The notes below the pieces were generated by a model. The model did not search any database. It was given only the letters and a program-made list of their open reading frames with translations, and had not been told where the DNA came from. Positions 1 through 10,172 of a stretch of DNA of 64,000 nucleotides are shown here, piece after piece (the first letter of the stretch is position 1; every line of letters begins with the position of its first letter). The translations under genes were made by a program, and so were the position numbers. The stretch is from assembly GCF_020102855.1 (NCBI RefSeq), contig NZ_JADHZD010000005.1, positions 124,001-188,000 on the forward strand, read 5' to 3'. The DNA comes from Nocardioides lacusdianchii (GTDB lineage Bacteria; Actinomycetota; Actinomycetes; Propionibacteriales; Nocardioidaceae).

Positions 1-1254
1 GAGGTCCTCGCGGTCCTGGCGTGGGCGAGCGAGCACCGCGTCGCGGTGGTGCCCTTCGGCGGCGGCACGTGCGTCACCGGCGGCCTCGCGGCCCGACGCG
101 ACGGCTTCGCCGGCGTGGTGAGCCTCGACCTGGTCCGGATGAAGCGGCTGCTGGCCGTCGACGAGGAGTCGATGACCGTCACCCTCCAGCCCGGCCTGCG
201 CGGTCCCGAGGCGGAGGCGCTGCTCGCGGAGCGCGGGCTGACGCTCGGCCACTACCCGCAGTCCTACGAGCACGCCTCGATCGGAGGCTTCGCCGCCACC
301 CGCTCGAGCGGCCAGTCGAGCGCGGGCTACGGCCGCTTCGACGCGATGGTCGTCGGGCTCACCGTCGCAACCCCCATCGGCTCGCTCGACCTCGGCTCCT
401 CGCCGGCCAACGCCGCCGGGCCCGACCTGCGCCAGCTGGTGCTGGGCTCCGAGGGAGCCTTCGGCGTCATCACCTCGGTGACCGTCCGGGTGCGTCGCGC
501 GCCCGCGGTGACGGCGTACGAGGGGTGGCGCTGGCCGTCCTTCGACGCCGGCGCCGACGCGATGCGCGCCCTCGCCCAGGCCGGGCTGCTGCCCTCGGTG
601 ATCCGCCTCTCCGACGAGTCCGAGACCGCGCTCAACCTCGCCGACCCGACCTCGATCGGCGGGTCGGAGGACCCCGGCTGCCTGATGATCACCGGCTACG
701 AGGGCACCCCCGCGCAGGTCGAGGCGCGCCGCGCCGCCGTGACGGAGGCGCTCGCCGGCCTCGGGGGCACCGCGCTCGGCGAGGAGCCGGGTCAGCGGTG
801 GGTGCACGGCCGGTTCGCCGCGCCCTACCTCCGCGACGCGCTGCTCGACCACGGCGTGCTCGTCGAGACCCTCGAGACCGCGACCTTCTGGTCCCACCGG
901 GCCCGGTTGTACGCCGACGTGCGGGCCGCGCTGCAGTCCGCGCTCGGCGACGGCGCGCTGGTGCTCTGCCACGTCTCGCACGTCTACGAGACCGGGTGCT
1001 CGCTCTACTTCACCGTCGCGGCCCGGCAGGGCGACGACCCGCTCGCCCAGTGGGCCGGGGCCAAGCGGGCGGCGAGCGAGGCGATGGTGGAGGCCGGGGC
1101 GACCATCACCCACCACCACGCCGTCGGCACCGACCACCGCCCGTGGCTGGTGCACGAGATCGGCGAGGTCGGCGTGCGGGTGCTGCGGGCGGTGAAGGCC
1201 GAGCTCGACCCGGCCGGGATCCTCAACCCGGGCGTGCTCGTCGCTCAGGGCTGA
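1..1254 (+). CDS. FAD-binding oxidase, AGPS/glycolate-oxidase type (5' end outside window)
   Basis: Flavoprotein oxidoreductase of the FAD-linked oxidase superfamily (FAD_binding_4 followed by the FAD-oxidase C-terminal domain), closest in style to alkyldihydroxyacetonephosphate synthase-like proteins. The frame is open from base 1, so the N-terminus is missing; the ATG at 46 is internal. Visible FAD-loop motifs are PFGGGTCVTGG near the start and SIGGFAATRSSGQSSAGYG further on, then LGSEGAFGVIT. The C-terminal end carries an HHHAVGTDHRPW segment and the usual ILNPGVL ending. The substrate cannot be told from sequence. The stop lies inside the 3' end of the convergent pirin gene, giving a 10-base overlap. 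Confidence 0.85.
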   Translation, partial: EVLAVLAWASEHRVAVVPFGGGTCVTGGLAARRDGFAGVVSLDLVRMKRLLAVDEESMTVTLQPGLRGPEAEALLAERGLTLGHYPQSYEHASIGGFAATRSSGQSSAGYGRFDAMVVGLTVATPIGSLDLGSSPANAAGPDLRQLVLGSEGAFGVITSVTVRVRRAPAVTAYEGWRWPSFDAGADAMRALAQAGLLPSVIRLSDESETALNLADPTSIGGSEDPGCLMITGYEGTPAQVEARRAAVTEALAGLGGTALGEEPGQRWVHGRFAAPYLRDALLDHGVLVETLETATFWSHRARLYADVRAALQSALGDGALVLCHVSHVYETGCSLYFTVAARQGDDPLAQWAGAKRAASEAMVEAGATITHHHAVGTDHRPWLVHEIGEVGVRVLRAVKAELDPAGILNPGVLVAQG

Positions 1255-1949
1255 CGGGAGAACGACCAGACCAGCAGCTCGGTCGGCTCCTCGGCGCGCA
1301 CGGTGCGCCCGGGCTCGTCGGTGAGGCGTACGGCGTCGCCCGAGCGCAGCGCGAGCCCGTCGAGGTCCACCGCCCCGGTCGCGGCGAAGACGTGCTGGGC
1401 CGGGTCGTCGGGCAGCGCCACCGACTGACCACGTCCGAGCCGGGCCACCAGCAGGCGGGCACCGTCGGTGCCGAGCGGCAGCCCGTCGCCGCCGACGACG
1501 TCGACCAGGCCGTCCGCGTCCGAGGACGGCGCCTGGCCCACGACGTACGACGGCGCGGTGCCGGACGCGGACGGGGCCAGCCACGCCTGGACGAAGCGGC
1601 AGCGCCCGGAGGCGGGGTCGGCGACCTCGCTGTGCCGGATGCCGGAGCCGGCCGAGAGCACCTGCGCCCGGCCCGCCTCCACCACGTGGGAGGCGCCCGT
1701 CGAGTCCGTGTGGACCAGCGCGCCCTCGAGCACCCAGGTGACGATCTCGAGCTCGGCGTGCGGGTGCTCGGCGTAGCCGGCGGGCTCCGCCGCGGCCGGG
1801 TCGAGGACGTCGTCGTTGTGGCAGACGAGCGGACCGAAGCCGAGGTTGGCCGGGTCGTAGTGCGGCCCGAACGAGAAGGAATGCCTGGTCAAGCGCCCCT
1901 TGACGGCCTCCGACGACCTGTCGGATCCGGCGTACAGGGCCACGGTCAT
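1245..1949 (-). CDS. Pirin family protein
   Basis: 234-residue bicupin of the pirin/YhhW type. The N-terminal cupin has the metal-site pattern HPHAELEIVTWVLEGALVHTDSTG and a downstream GIRHSEV, as in pirins that bind iron or act as quercetinases. The C-terminal half is the more divergent second cupin. ATG at 1949 was chosen because the family N-terminus (about 20 residues before SFSFGPHYDP) begins here and there is no room upstream. It is divergent from the beta-glucosidase with only 18 bases between start codons, so both transcripts must be nearly leaderless. Role is probably redox or aromatic-stress related; the family assignment is secure, the function is not. Confidence 0.88.
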   Translation of the reverse strand: MTVALYAGSDRSSEAVKGRLTRHSFSFGPHYDPANLGFGPLVCHNDDVLDPAAAEPAGYAEHPHAELEIVTWVLEGALVHTDSTGASHVVEAGRAQVLSAGSGIRHSEVADPASGRCRFVQAWLAPSASGTAPSYVVGQAPSSDADGLVDVVGGDGLPLGTDGARLLVARLGRGQSVALPDDPAQHVFAATGAVDLDGLALRSGDAVRLTDEPGRTVRAEEPTELLVWSFSRQP

Positions 1950-1954
1950 GCCGA

Positions 1955-1960
1955 TATCTT
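1955..1960 (+). promoter_or_regulatory. -10 element TATCTT for the beta-glucosidase; overlaps the pirin promoter
   Basis: TATCTT ends 7 bases before the GTG at 1968, the spacing of leaderless actinobacterial transcripts. On the other strand a GAAGAT hexamer sits 6 bases before the pirin ATG. The two start codons are 18 bases apart, so the two -10 regions overlap and the promoters should compete. Confidence 0.5.
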
Positions 1961-1967
1961 CACGGAT

Positions 1968-3317
<1,350 letters not shown>

Positions 3318-3333
3318 GGAGAGCCGCCACCGA

Positions 3334-3339
3334 TAAGGT
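3334..3339 (+). promoter_or_regulatory. -10 element TAAGGT for the leader ORF and sulfotransferase transcript
   Basis: TAAGGT is followed by six bases and the ATG at 3346. This is leaderless spacing, so transcription of the sulfotransferase/glycosyltransferase operon probably begins at the leader ORF rather than at the sulfotransferase itself. Confidence 0.45.
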
Positions 3340-3345
3340 CGGGCC

Positions 3346-3429
3346 ATGACCGAGCGCAGCGAGGGAATCAATCCCATGGAGCGCCCTCGTGCCTCGTCGG
3401 CGCCCGGAGCGAAGCGAGGACGTCGATGA
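3346..3429 (+). CDS. 27-residue leader ORF, translationally coupled to the sulfotransferase
   Basis: Short ORF starting MTERSEGINPM and ending GAKRGRR. Its TGA overlaps the ATG of the next gene (ATGA). The DNA carries GAGCGCAGCGAGG and GGAGCGAAGCGAGG, the alternating-purine repeat motif that I recall from Nocardioides gene starts encoding TERSEG-type peptides. It sits 6 bases downstream of a -10 box, so it would be translated first. It may act as a ribosome-loading leader rather than encode a functional peptide. No homologous family is claimed. Confidence 0.4.
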   Translation: MTERSEGINPMERPRASSAPGAKRGRR

Positions 3430-4484
3430 GTCGTCGACGGGTGGTGTTCGTCGTGGGGTCGGGCCGCAGCGGCACGAGCACCATGGCCGGCACCCTGCGC
3501 ACCCTCGGCCTCCACGTGCCGCAGCCGGAGGTCGTCGCCGACGCGACCAACCCCAAGGGCTTCGGCGAGCCGCGCTGGGTGGTGGACCTGCACCACGAGC
3601 TGCTCCAGCGCAGCAACGTGCAGGTCTCCGACGCCCGCCCGCGGGCCTGGCTCGACACCGGCACCACCAGCGGCGACCACGCCACCCGCGAGCGGGTCGC
3701 GGCCTGGCTGGAGGAGCAGTTCTCCGTCGCCGACGAGCTCGTCGTCAAGGACCCGCGCGCGTCGTGGTTCCTCGGCCTGTGGCGCGCCGCGGCCGACCGC
3801 TGCGACGCGACGTCGGCCTACGTCACCATGCTGCGGCCGGTCACCGAGGTGGTCGGCTCCAAGCAGACCTACTACGGCCAGATGGGTGCGGGGTCCGACC
3901 AGGGCGCGATCACCCGCACCGCCGCCTGGGTCAACATGATGCTCCACACCGAGCGCGCGACGCGCGGCCAGCAGCGCGCCTTCGTCCACTACGGCGACCT
4001 CCTCGACGACTGGACGCAGCCGGTCTTCGCCCTCGGCGAGGCCTTCGACCTCCAGGGCGTGAAGACCGCGATGGCGGTCGACATCGCCGAGGTGCACCGC
4101 TTCATCGACCCCTCGCTGCGCCGGGTGACGATGACGTGGGACGACATCGGTGTGCCGGACCGGCTGCGCGAGCTCGCCGACGAGACCTGGCAGGCGCTGG
4201 ACGCGATCGCCGCGGACGACTCGGAGAAGAACCGGGAGTGGTGCGACCAGCTCCGCACCGCCTACGCGGGCCAGTACGCCGAGGCGGAGGCGTTCGCCCA
4301 CTCGACCGTCGTGGCCCAGCGGCGCCGCGCCGCTGCGGACGCCCGCCGTGACGCGCTCGAGGAGGCACCGTCGCGCAGCGCCGCGGACCGGGTGCCCCAC
4401 GCCGTACGCGCGATGGTGCCGCCCGCGGCCCGGCAGAAGCTCCGCAGGGTGATGGGCCGGGAGCGCCCCCAGGGATCCGCCTGA
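3426..4484 (+). CDS. Sulfotransferase family protein
   Basis: 352 residues. An N-terminal P-loop-like PAPS-binding motif GSGRSGTST (residues 11-19) follows a short beta strand (VVFVV), as in bacterial sulfotransferases. A later KDPRASWFL segment fits the 3'-phosphate-binding R/S region. The C-terminal 60 residues are Arg/Ala-rich. It would transfer sulfate to a carbohydrate or lipid; the neighbouring glycosyltransferases suggest a surface glycan acceptor, which is inference. It overlaps the upstream leader ORF by 4 bases and the downstream glycosyltransferase by 1 base, so it is operonic. Confidence 0.8.
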   Translation: MSRRRVVFVVGSGRSGTSTMAGTLRTLGLHVPQPEVVADATNPKGFGEPRWVVDLHHELLQRSNVQVSDARPRAWLDTGTTSGDHATRERVAAWLEEQFSVADELVVKDPRASWFLGLWRAAADRCDATSAYVTMLRPVTEVVGSKQTYYGQMGAGSDQGAITRTAAWVNMMLHTERATRGQQRAFVHYGDLLDDWTQPVFALGEAFDLQGVKTAMAVDIAEVHRFIDPSLRRVTMTWDDIGVPDRLRELADETWQALDAIAADDSEKNREWCDQLRTAYAGQYAEAEAFAHSTVVAQRRRAAADARRDALEEAPSRSAADRVPHAVRAMVPPAARQKLRRVMGRERPQGSA

Positions 4485-5437
4485 TGCCCGACATCGCGTC
4501 GCTCGAGGGGGATCCGGCGTACGACGTCACCTGGCCGTGGACCTCCGGTGAGCCACTGGAGCCCGGGCTGACGTGCGTCTTCCGCGTCCGCAACGAGGCG
4601 CGCAACCTGCCGTGGGTGCTGCCGCCGGTCTTCTCCGCGGTCGACCACGTGCTGCTCGTCGACAACGGCTCCGACGACGGCACCGCCGACGTGGCGCGCC
4701 GCGTCGCCGAGGAGTGCGGTGCGGGCGAGCGGCTGACCGTCCTGGACTACCCCCACCGGGTCTCGCGCGCCGGCGGCGAGCACCTCGCCACGCCGGCCAC
4801 GAGCGTGCACTCGCTGACGCACTTCTACAACTGGTGCTTCTCCCACGTCCGCACCACCTACTCGATGAAGTGGGACGGCGACATGGTGCTCACGCCCGAG
4901 GGTGCGGGCATCCTGCGCGACCTCGCGTGGCAGCTGCAGTCGACCCGGGCGATCGTGGCGATGCCGCGCCACCCGCTGACCGTCGTCGACCCGTCCACCG
5001 GCTGGCTCGACCTGTCCCTGCGCTTCCTCGAGCCGTGGGTCTACCCGATGGGCCCGGACTTCACCTTCGTGAAGGCCTTCGACTGGGAGCTGCGCGAGTT
5101 CCCCGCCGGGGTCGAGCGGATCGTGCTCCAGCAGGGGCTCGTGCTCGAGGTCAAGTGGCTCGACGCCGACGAGTACGCCCACTGGCGGCGCGACGGCGTC
5201 GACTTCACCAACACCCGGCTCTACCGCAAGCTGCGCGAGTTCGAGGTCGACGAGGCGATCCGCCACGGCGACCCCGAGGCGCTCGGCGGGCTGGTCAAGG
5301 TGACGGCGCCCGAGGGCGTGCACATCATCGACCACGTCAGCCGCGACTGGCTCTGGCGCCAGCCGCGTCCCCTGGTGCAGCACTCGCTGCCGTCGTCCCT
5401 GAAGCACCGAGCGCCGAAGGAGGGCGCGCGACCGTGA
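4484..5437 (+). CDS. Glycosyltransferase, GT-A fold (family 2-like)
   Basis: 317 residues, cytoplasmic and soluble-looking. The N-terminal strand CVFRVRNEARNLPWVL and DHVLLVDNGSDDGT form the nucleotide-sugar binding half, and KWDGDMV near residue 130 supplies the metal-binding DxD. It has no transmembrane segment. The start overlaps the sulfotransferase stop (TGATG) and the stop overlaps the next gene's GTG. With the next two genes it forms a consecutive set of three distinct glycosyltransferases, so it probably adds one residue in an ordered glycan assembly. Confidence 0.8.
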   Translation: MPDIASLEGDPAYDVTWPWTSGEPLEPGLTCVFRVRNEARNLPWVLPPVFSAVDHVLLVDNGSDDGTADVARRVAEECGAGERLTVLDYPHRVSRAGGEHLATPATSVHSLTHFYNWCFSHVRTTYSMKWDGDMVLTPEGAGILRDLAWQLQSTRAIVAMPRHPLTVVDPSTGWLDLSLRFLEPWVYPMGPDFTFVKAFDWELREFPAGVERIVLQQGLVLEVKWLDADEYAHWRRDGVDFTNTRLYRKLREFEVDEAIRHGDPEALGGLVKVTAPEGVHIIDHVSRDWLWRQPRPLVQHSLPSSLKHRAPKEGARP

Positions 5438-7224
5438 GCCCCACCCCCCAGCAGCCCGCCCACCACCCGCTCCGGGACCTCCGGCTCCCGGGTCCGACCC
5501 TGGTGCTCGTCGACGACTCCGACGCCCTGGCGCTCGAGGCGCTCCACGGCATCGAGGACGTCCCCGGGATCGAGCCGCAGATCGTCACGCTGTCGGCCCT
5601 CGGCGGCCCGCGCAAGGGCTGGGGCTCGGTGCTCGTCGTGGCAGCCGACCGCGCCCGGCTGCGGCGGATGGCGAGCGCCGTGCCGCTGCTGGGCCAGTGC
5701 AAGGCGATCGCGTGCTGGCTCACCGACGCCCCGACGCCGTGGGTGCTGGTGCCGCGTCCGGAGTGGCCGCCGCTGGTGCACCTCGCCGCCCGCGAGGCCG
5801 GTGACCGCGGCGTGCTCACCGTCGCCCGCTTCGCCTCGGGCGCGCGCGCCCAGCTGGTCGTGATGGAGATGGCCCGCCAGGCCGCCGGCCAGGGCGACAC
5901 CACCCACGGCGGGCTCGTCGTGGCGTACGCCGGCCGTCCCGCCGCGCCCGGCCTCGACGCCCGCAGCGTGCTGCTGCCCGGCGTGGCCGGCGCCGGAGAC
6001 GCCGAGCGCGACGTGCCGCCGGACGTCGTCGTCGCCCGTCGCGGAGGAGAGGTCGCTCCCCACCACGTCATCGACCGCGCACCGACCGTCGTCACCGACC
6101 CCGGTCCCGAGCCGGTGGACGAGCGGGTCTTCAACCCGATCGGCTTCCGCAAGGACTGGGACCACCCGGTCGTCGACCTGTCGCGCATCAGCGCCGGGCC
6201 CGTCACCGAGGGCGTCGTGGAGGCCGCGCGCGGCTTCCAGGGCGTGCGCCTCACTGCCGACACCCCGACCGCCGACCTGCTCGCGCTCGCGATCTCGGGC
6301 GTCCCGGTCGTGACCGAGGGCGTGCTCGACGTGGCGCCCGCGCTCGCCGCGGCGCTGGACGCAGACGTCGACCTCGACGACGCGTTGCGCCGCGAGGAGC
6401 ACAGCCTCGCCGTGCGCCGCGCGGCCTTCGACCACCACTCCACGCTGGCCTGGCGCTCGGCGCTGGCCTCGCGTTCCGGCGTACGCCACGTCGCGCTGCC
6501 TCCGGTCAGCGCGCTGCTGTCGACCAAGCGCCCCGACATGCTCGAGTTCGCGCTGCGGCAGGTGGCCCGGCAGCGGGGCGCCGAGGTCGAGCTGGTGCTG
6601 GCCGCGCACGGCTTCGAGCCCGACCGCGACGCCGTACGCCGGGTGCTCGGCGACCAGCCGCACCAGGTGCTCACCTTCGAGGAGTCGGCCTTCTTCGGCG
6701 ACGTGCTGACCGCAGCGTCGCGGGCGGCGTCGAGCGACGTGCTGCTCAAGGTCGACGACGACGACTGGTACTCACCCGACGCCGTGCACGACCTGCTGAT
6801 GGCGCGACGCTTCTCCGGCGCCGACGTGGTCGGGATGCCGTCGGAGTTCGTCTACCTCCACGCCAACGCGGAGCGCGAGGACCTCACCGTGCGCCGCAAG
6901 CACCCCTCGGAGCTCTTCGCCCGCTTCGTGGCCGGCGGCACGCTGCTGCTCGACCGCGGCCTGCTGCGCTCGCTCGGAGACTTTCGCCGGGTGCGCAAGT
7001 TCGTCGACGCGCAGCTGCTCGCCGGGGTCGAGGCGGCGGGCGGTCGGATCTACCGCACCCACGGCCTGGGCTACGTCCTGCGGCGCACCGGTGCGGGACA
7101 CACCTGGGCCCGGGACGACGAGGAGTTCCGCCGACCTGACATCGTGGCCTCGGAGTGGAAGGGGTTCCGGCCCAGCCTGGCGCTGGAGGTCGATCCGCTC
7201 GACCGGCCTGACGGGGGGAGCTAG
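5434..7224 (+). CDS. Two-domain protein with C-terminal GT-A glycosyltransferase
   Basis: 596 residues. The first ~360 residues resemble a glycosyltransferase-B-like or glycan-binding region without a clear catalytic motif ([14 protein letters not shown] near the start). From about residue 365 a family-2 fold follows: VSALLSTKRPDMLEFALRQV, then KVDDDDWYSPDAV near residues 438-450 as the DxD site. GTG at 5434 was chosen because it overlaps the upstream stop by 4 bases (GTGA) and places the first strand correctly; the longer frame upstream is a shadow of the previous gene. The next gene starts 3 bases after the stop. Confidence 0.75.
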   Translation: MSPTPQQPAHHPLRDLRLPGPTLVLVDDSDALALEALHGIEDVPGIEPQIVTLSALGGPRKGWGSVLVVAADRARLRRMASAVPLLGQCKAIACWLTDAPTPWVLVPRPEWPPLVHLAAREAGDRGVLTVARFASGARAQLVVMEMARQAAGQGDTTHGGLVVAYAGRPAAPGLDARSVLLPGVAGAGDAERDVPPDVVVARRGGEVAPHHVIDRAPTVVTDPGPEPVDERVFNPIGFRKDWDHPVVDLSRISAGPVTEGVVEAARGFQGVRLTADTPTADLLALAISGVPVVTEGVLDVAPALAAALDADVDLDDALRREEHSLAVRRAAFDHHSTLAWRSALASRSGVRHVALPPVSALLSTKRPDMLEFALRQVARQRGAEVELVLAAHGFEPDRDAVRRVLGDQPHQVLTFEESAFFGDVLTAASRAASSDVLLKVDDDDWYSPDAVHDLLMARRFSGADVVGMPSEFVYLHANAEREDLTVRRKHPSELFARFVAGGTLLLDRGLLRSLGDFRRVRKFVDAQLLAGVEAAGGRIYRTHGLGYVLRRTGAGHTWARDDEEFRRPDIVASEWKGFRPSLALEVDPLDRPDGGS

Positions 7225-7227
7225 GAC

Positions 7228-8799
7228 ATGGCGCGGCAGCCGGTGGTGCGGCACAACGACTGGGGGTCGCTGACCCCCGCGACGCTCGGCGACTGGGAGC
7301 CGACGCTGTCGGTCACCGTCGTGGTGCCGACCTTCAACTACCAGCACACGCTGCCCTACGTCCTGGCCGGGCTCGCGGCGCAGTCCTACCCCTCGCACCT
7401 GCTCGAGGTGCTGGTCGTCGACGACCAGAGCTCCCCCGCGCAGGATCTGCCCGAGGTCCGTCCCGAGCACACGCGGCTGATCCGGGTCGAGGAGGGCTGG
7501 GGCCGCGCCAACGCCTGCCACCTCGGCGCGATGGCCGCCGACGGCGACGTGCTGCACTGGTACGACGCCGACATGCTCGCCTACCGCGAGGAGGTCGAGG
7601 CGCACGCCCGCTGGCACCACCTCGTCGACTACGCCGTCCCCGGCGGGCACAAGCTCTTCGTCGACCCGGCCGGCCTGCTCGCCACCGACCCCGCCGTGGT
7701 GCGCGACCGCGTGGCCGCGGGCGAGGCCGGCGACCTCTTCCCCGGCCAGGAGCACGAGCCGCACCAGTGGGTAGAGGACTACTGGGCCAAGACCGACGAC
7801 CTGCGCACCGCGGGCCCGCGCGCCCAGCGCTTCCACATCGGCATGACCGGCTCGGTCACCAAGGCGCTCTACCTCGACTCCGACGGCTTCGACCGCACGC
7901 TGCGCCTCGGCGAGGACATGCACCTGGGCCACTCGCTGGCCCAGGCCGGCGGCGTCTTCGTCGTCGACCGCGAGGCCCGCAGCTGGCACCTCGGCCGCTC
8001 GCAGGTCCTGCGCCGCGCCGAGCAGGTCAACCGCTTCAACGACCCCTACCTCGCGGACCTCGTGCCGACGATGCGCCCCAAGCGCAACCGCCACGGCCGC
8101 GCCTACCAGGTGCCCTACCTCGAGGTCGTGCTGCACGCCGGGCCCGCCGACGAGACGATCCGCGTCGTCGACTCGCTGCTCGACGGCGACGTGCCCGACC
8201 TCCGCGTCACCGTCGTCGGGCCGTGGGGCTCCGTCCACGACGAGCGCGTCCAGCCGGTCGAGGACCCGGTGCTGGAGACCCGGCTGGTGCACCGCTCCTA
8301 CCTCCACGAGCCACGCGTACGCCTCGTCGAGACCGCGCCGGCGACCTCGGACGCCGAGTTCGTGCTGACCCTGCCCGACGTCACGCTCGCCCCGCTCCCC
8401 GCCGCGCTGGCGGCCCTGCTCGACGACCTCGAGCGCACCCACCACGGCGCCCGCGTGCTGGCGTACGACTCGGGCGCGGCAGCGCGCCTCGAGCGCACCT
8501 CGGCGCTGGCCCGCGTCGCCCGCCTGGCCGGCGACGGCGACGACCGCGAGGCGCTGCTGGAGGAGTCCTTCGGGGTGAAGGCCTACCCGGCGACCGACGT
8601 GGGCTTCGTGCCGGTCGACCTGCGGGTCGTGGAGCGCTTCACCCTCGGCGCCCGGCCGGCGATGGACCCGGACAGGTCGGAGAACCGGCTGCGCAAGGCG
8701 CTCCGGAAGGCTGCCGACGCCTCCGTGGTCCACGCGCCGGACGCCGACGCCGATCCCGAGCCCGACGGCAAGCGGGGGTTGTTCGGCCGGCGTCGGTAG
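7228..8799 (+). CDS. Glycosyltransferase family 2 protein
   Basis: 523 residues. A classical GT2 N-terminal domain: SVTVVVPTFNYQHTLPYVLAGLAAQSYP, LEVLVVDDQS, and YDADML at residues 112-117 as DxD. The RLGEDMHLGHSLAQAGG segment gives the ED acid-base region of processive-type GT2 enzymes. The C-terminal ~220 residues are a second alpha/beta region of unknown role. It is the last gene of the operon and is followed at once by an inverted repeat that probably ends transcription. Confidence 0.85.
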   Translation: MARQPVVRHNDWGSLTPATLGDWEPTLSVTVVVPTFNYQHTLPYVLAGLAAQSYPSHLLEVLVVDDQSSPAQDLPEVRPEHTRLIRVEEGWGRANACHLGAMAADGDVLHWYDADMLAYREEVEAHARWHHLVDYAVPGGHKLFVDPAGLLATDPAVVRDRVAAGEAGDLFPGQEHEPHQWVEDYWAKTDDLRTAGPRAQRFHIGMTGSVTKALYLDSDGFDRTLRLGEDMHLGHSLAQAGGVFVVDREARSWHLGRSQVLRRAEQVNRFNDPYLADLVPTMRPKRNRHGRAYQVPYLEVVLHAGPADETIRVVDSLLDGDVPDLRVTVVGPWGSVHDERVQPVEDPVLETRLVHRSYLHEPRVRLVETAPATSDAEFVLTLPDVTLAPLPAALAALLDDLERTHHGARVLAYDSGAAARLERTSALARVARLAGDGDDREALLEESFGVKAYPATDVGFVPVDLRVVERFTLGARPAMDPDRSENRLRKALRKAADASVVHAPDADADPEPDGKRGLFGRRR

Positions 8800-8878
8800 G
8801 TCTCGATACGCCTCGCCCAGCGAGGAGAACTCGGTGGTCGAGTAGCACGCGAGCGCCAGCGAGCGGCGTATCGAGACC
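8799..8878. repeat. Dispersed palindrome (GGTCTCGATACGCC type), likely bidirectional terminator
   Basis: Perfect 14-bp inverted repeat: GGTCTCGATACGCC at 8799-8812 and its complement at 8865-8878, with an internal GGTGGTCGAGTAG block at 8834-8846. It lies between two convergent genes and begins in the stop codon of the first. The same block recurs at 51643-51785, 61541-61584 and 62339-62435. Confidence 0.75.
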
Positions 8879-8900
8879 CACGCACCAGCGATGAGGTGGA

Positions 8901-10073
8901 TCAGTCGGCGCCGAAGAGATCCCGGGTGTAGACCTTGTCGACCACGTCGCGCAGCTCGTCCGACATCCGGTTCGCCACGATCACGTCGGCGCGCGCCTTG
9001 AAGGACGCCAGGTCGTCGGTGACCTCGGAGCCGAACCACGAGTCCTCGCCGAGCTCGGGCTCGTAGACGACCACCTCGACGCCCTTGCCCTTGAGGCGCT
9101 TCATGATCCCCTGCACCGACGACTCGCGGAAGTTGTCCGAGCCGGCCTTCATCAGCAACCGGTGGATGCCCACGACCCGCGGGTGGCGGTCGAGGATGTC
9201 GAAGGCGATGAAGTCCTTGCGGGTGGTGTTGGCGTCGACGATGGCCGAGATCAGCGTCTGCGGGACGTCGCTGTAGTTGGCCAGCAGCTGCTTGGTGTCC
9301 TTGGGCAGGCAGTAGCCGCCGTAGCCGAAGGACGGGTTGTTGTAGTGCGTGCCGATGCGCGGGTCGAGGCCGACACCGTCGATGATCGCCCGCGAGTCGA
9401 GGCCGCGTGAGAGGGCGAAGGAGTCGAGCTCGTTGAAGTAGGCGACGCGCATCGCGAGGTAGGTGTTGGCGAAGAGCTTGATCGCCTCGGCCTCGGTGGG
9501 CTCGGTGAAGAGCACGGGCACGTCGTCGGCGTCGGCGCCCTTGACGAGGAGCTCGGCGAAGGCGCGCGCCCGCTCGGAGTCCTCGCCCACCACGATCCGG
9601 GCGGGGTGCAGGTTGTCGTGCAGCGCCCGGCCCTCGCGGAGGAACTCGGGGGAGAAGATCACCGCGTCGGTGCCCAGCCGCTGGCGCACGTCCTCGACGT
9701 AGCCCACCGGCACGGTCGACTTCACGACCATCGTCGCTGCGGGGTTGACCCGCAGGACGTCGCGCATCACCGCCTCGATCGAGCTGGTGTCGAAGTAGTT
9801 GGTGACAGGGTCGTAGTTGGTCGGCGTCGCGATCACCACGAAGTCGGCGCCGGCGTGGGCGACCTCGGCGTCGGTGGTGAAGGCCAGGTCGAGGTCCTCG
9901 GTGGCGAGGAAGCGCGAGATGTCGTCGTCGTGGATCGGGCTCTCACCGGCCTCGAGCCGCGCGATGCGCTCGGCGTCGAGGTCGAGGCCGACGACGGTGT
10001 TGTGCCGTGCCAGCAGCACCGACATGGAGAGGCCGACGTAGCCGAGCCCGGCGACAGAGATCTTCGTGGTCAC
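8901..10073 (-). CDS. ugd: UDP-glucose 6-dehydrogenase
   Basis: 390 residues, the short form of the UDP-glucose/GDP-mannose dehydrogenase family (E. coli Ugd size). The N-terminal Rossmann motif is GLGYVGL (residues 9-15), the central SPEFLREG motif binds substrate, and catalytic C255 lies in [14 protein letters not shown]. It oxidises UDP-glucose to UDP-glucuronate with two NAD+. GTG at 10073 was chosen because it puts the Rossmann strand ([10 protein letters not shown]) at the N-terminus; the 21-residue upstream extension is proline/arginine-rich and unlikely. It is convergent with the glycosyltransferase operon, and a glucuronate-containing surface glycan made by both is a reasonable inference. 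Confidence 0.9.
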   Translation of the reverse strand: MTTKISVAGLGYVGLSMSVLLARHNTVVGLDLDAERIARLEAGESPIHDDDISRFLATEDLDLAFTTDAEVAHAGADFVVIATPTNYDPVTNYFDTSSIEAVMRDVLRVNPAATMVVKSTVPVGYVEDVRQRLGTDAVIFSPEFLREGRALHDNLHPARIVVGEDSERARAFAELLVKGADADDVPVLFTEPTEAEAIKLFANTYLAMRVAYFNELDSFALSRGLDSRAIIDGVGLDPRIGTHYNNPSFGYGGYCLPKDTKQLLANYSDVPQTLISAIVDANTTRKDFIAFDILDRHPRVVGIHRLLMKAGSDNFRESSVQGIMKRLKGKGVEVVVYEPELGEDSWFGSEVTDDLASFKARADVIVANRMSDELRDVVDKVYTRDLFGAD

Positions 10074-10172
10074 CGGGTCAGTGTGCCGCACCTCGGTGAC
10101 CGGTCGATGTCGCGGCGGTGGACGGGATCCCCCCACGGGACCCCGCCCGCGCCGTGCGACCGGCTCCTGTGA

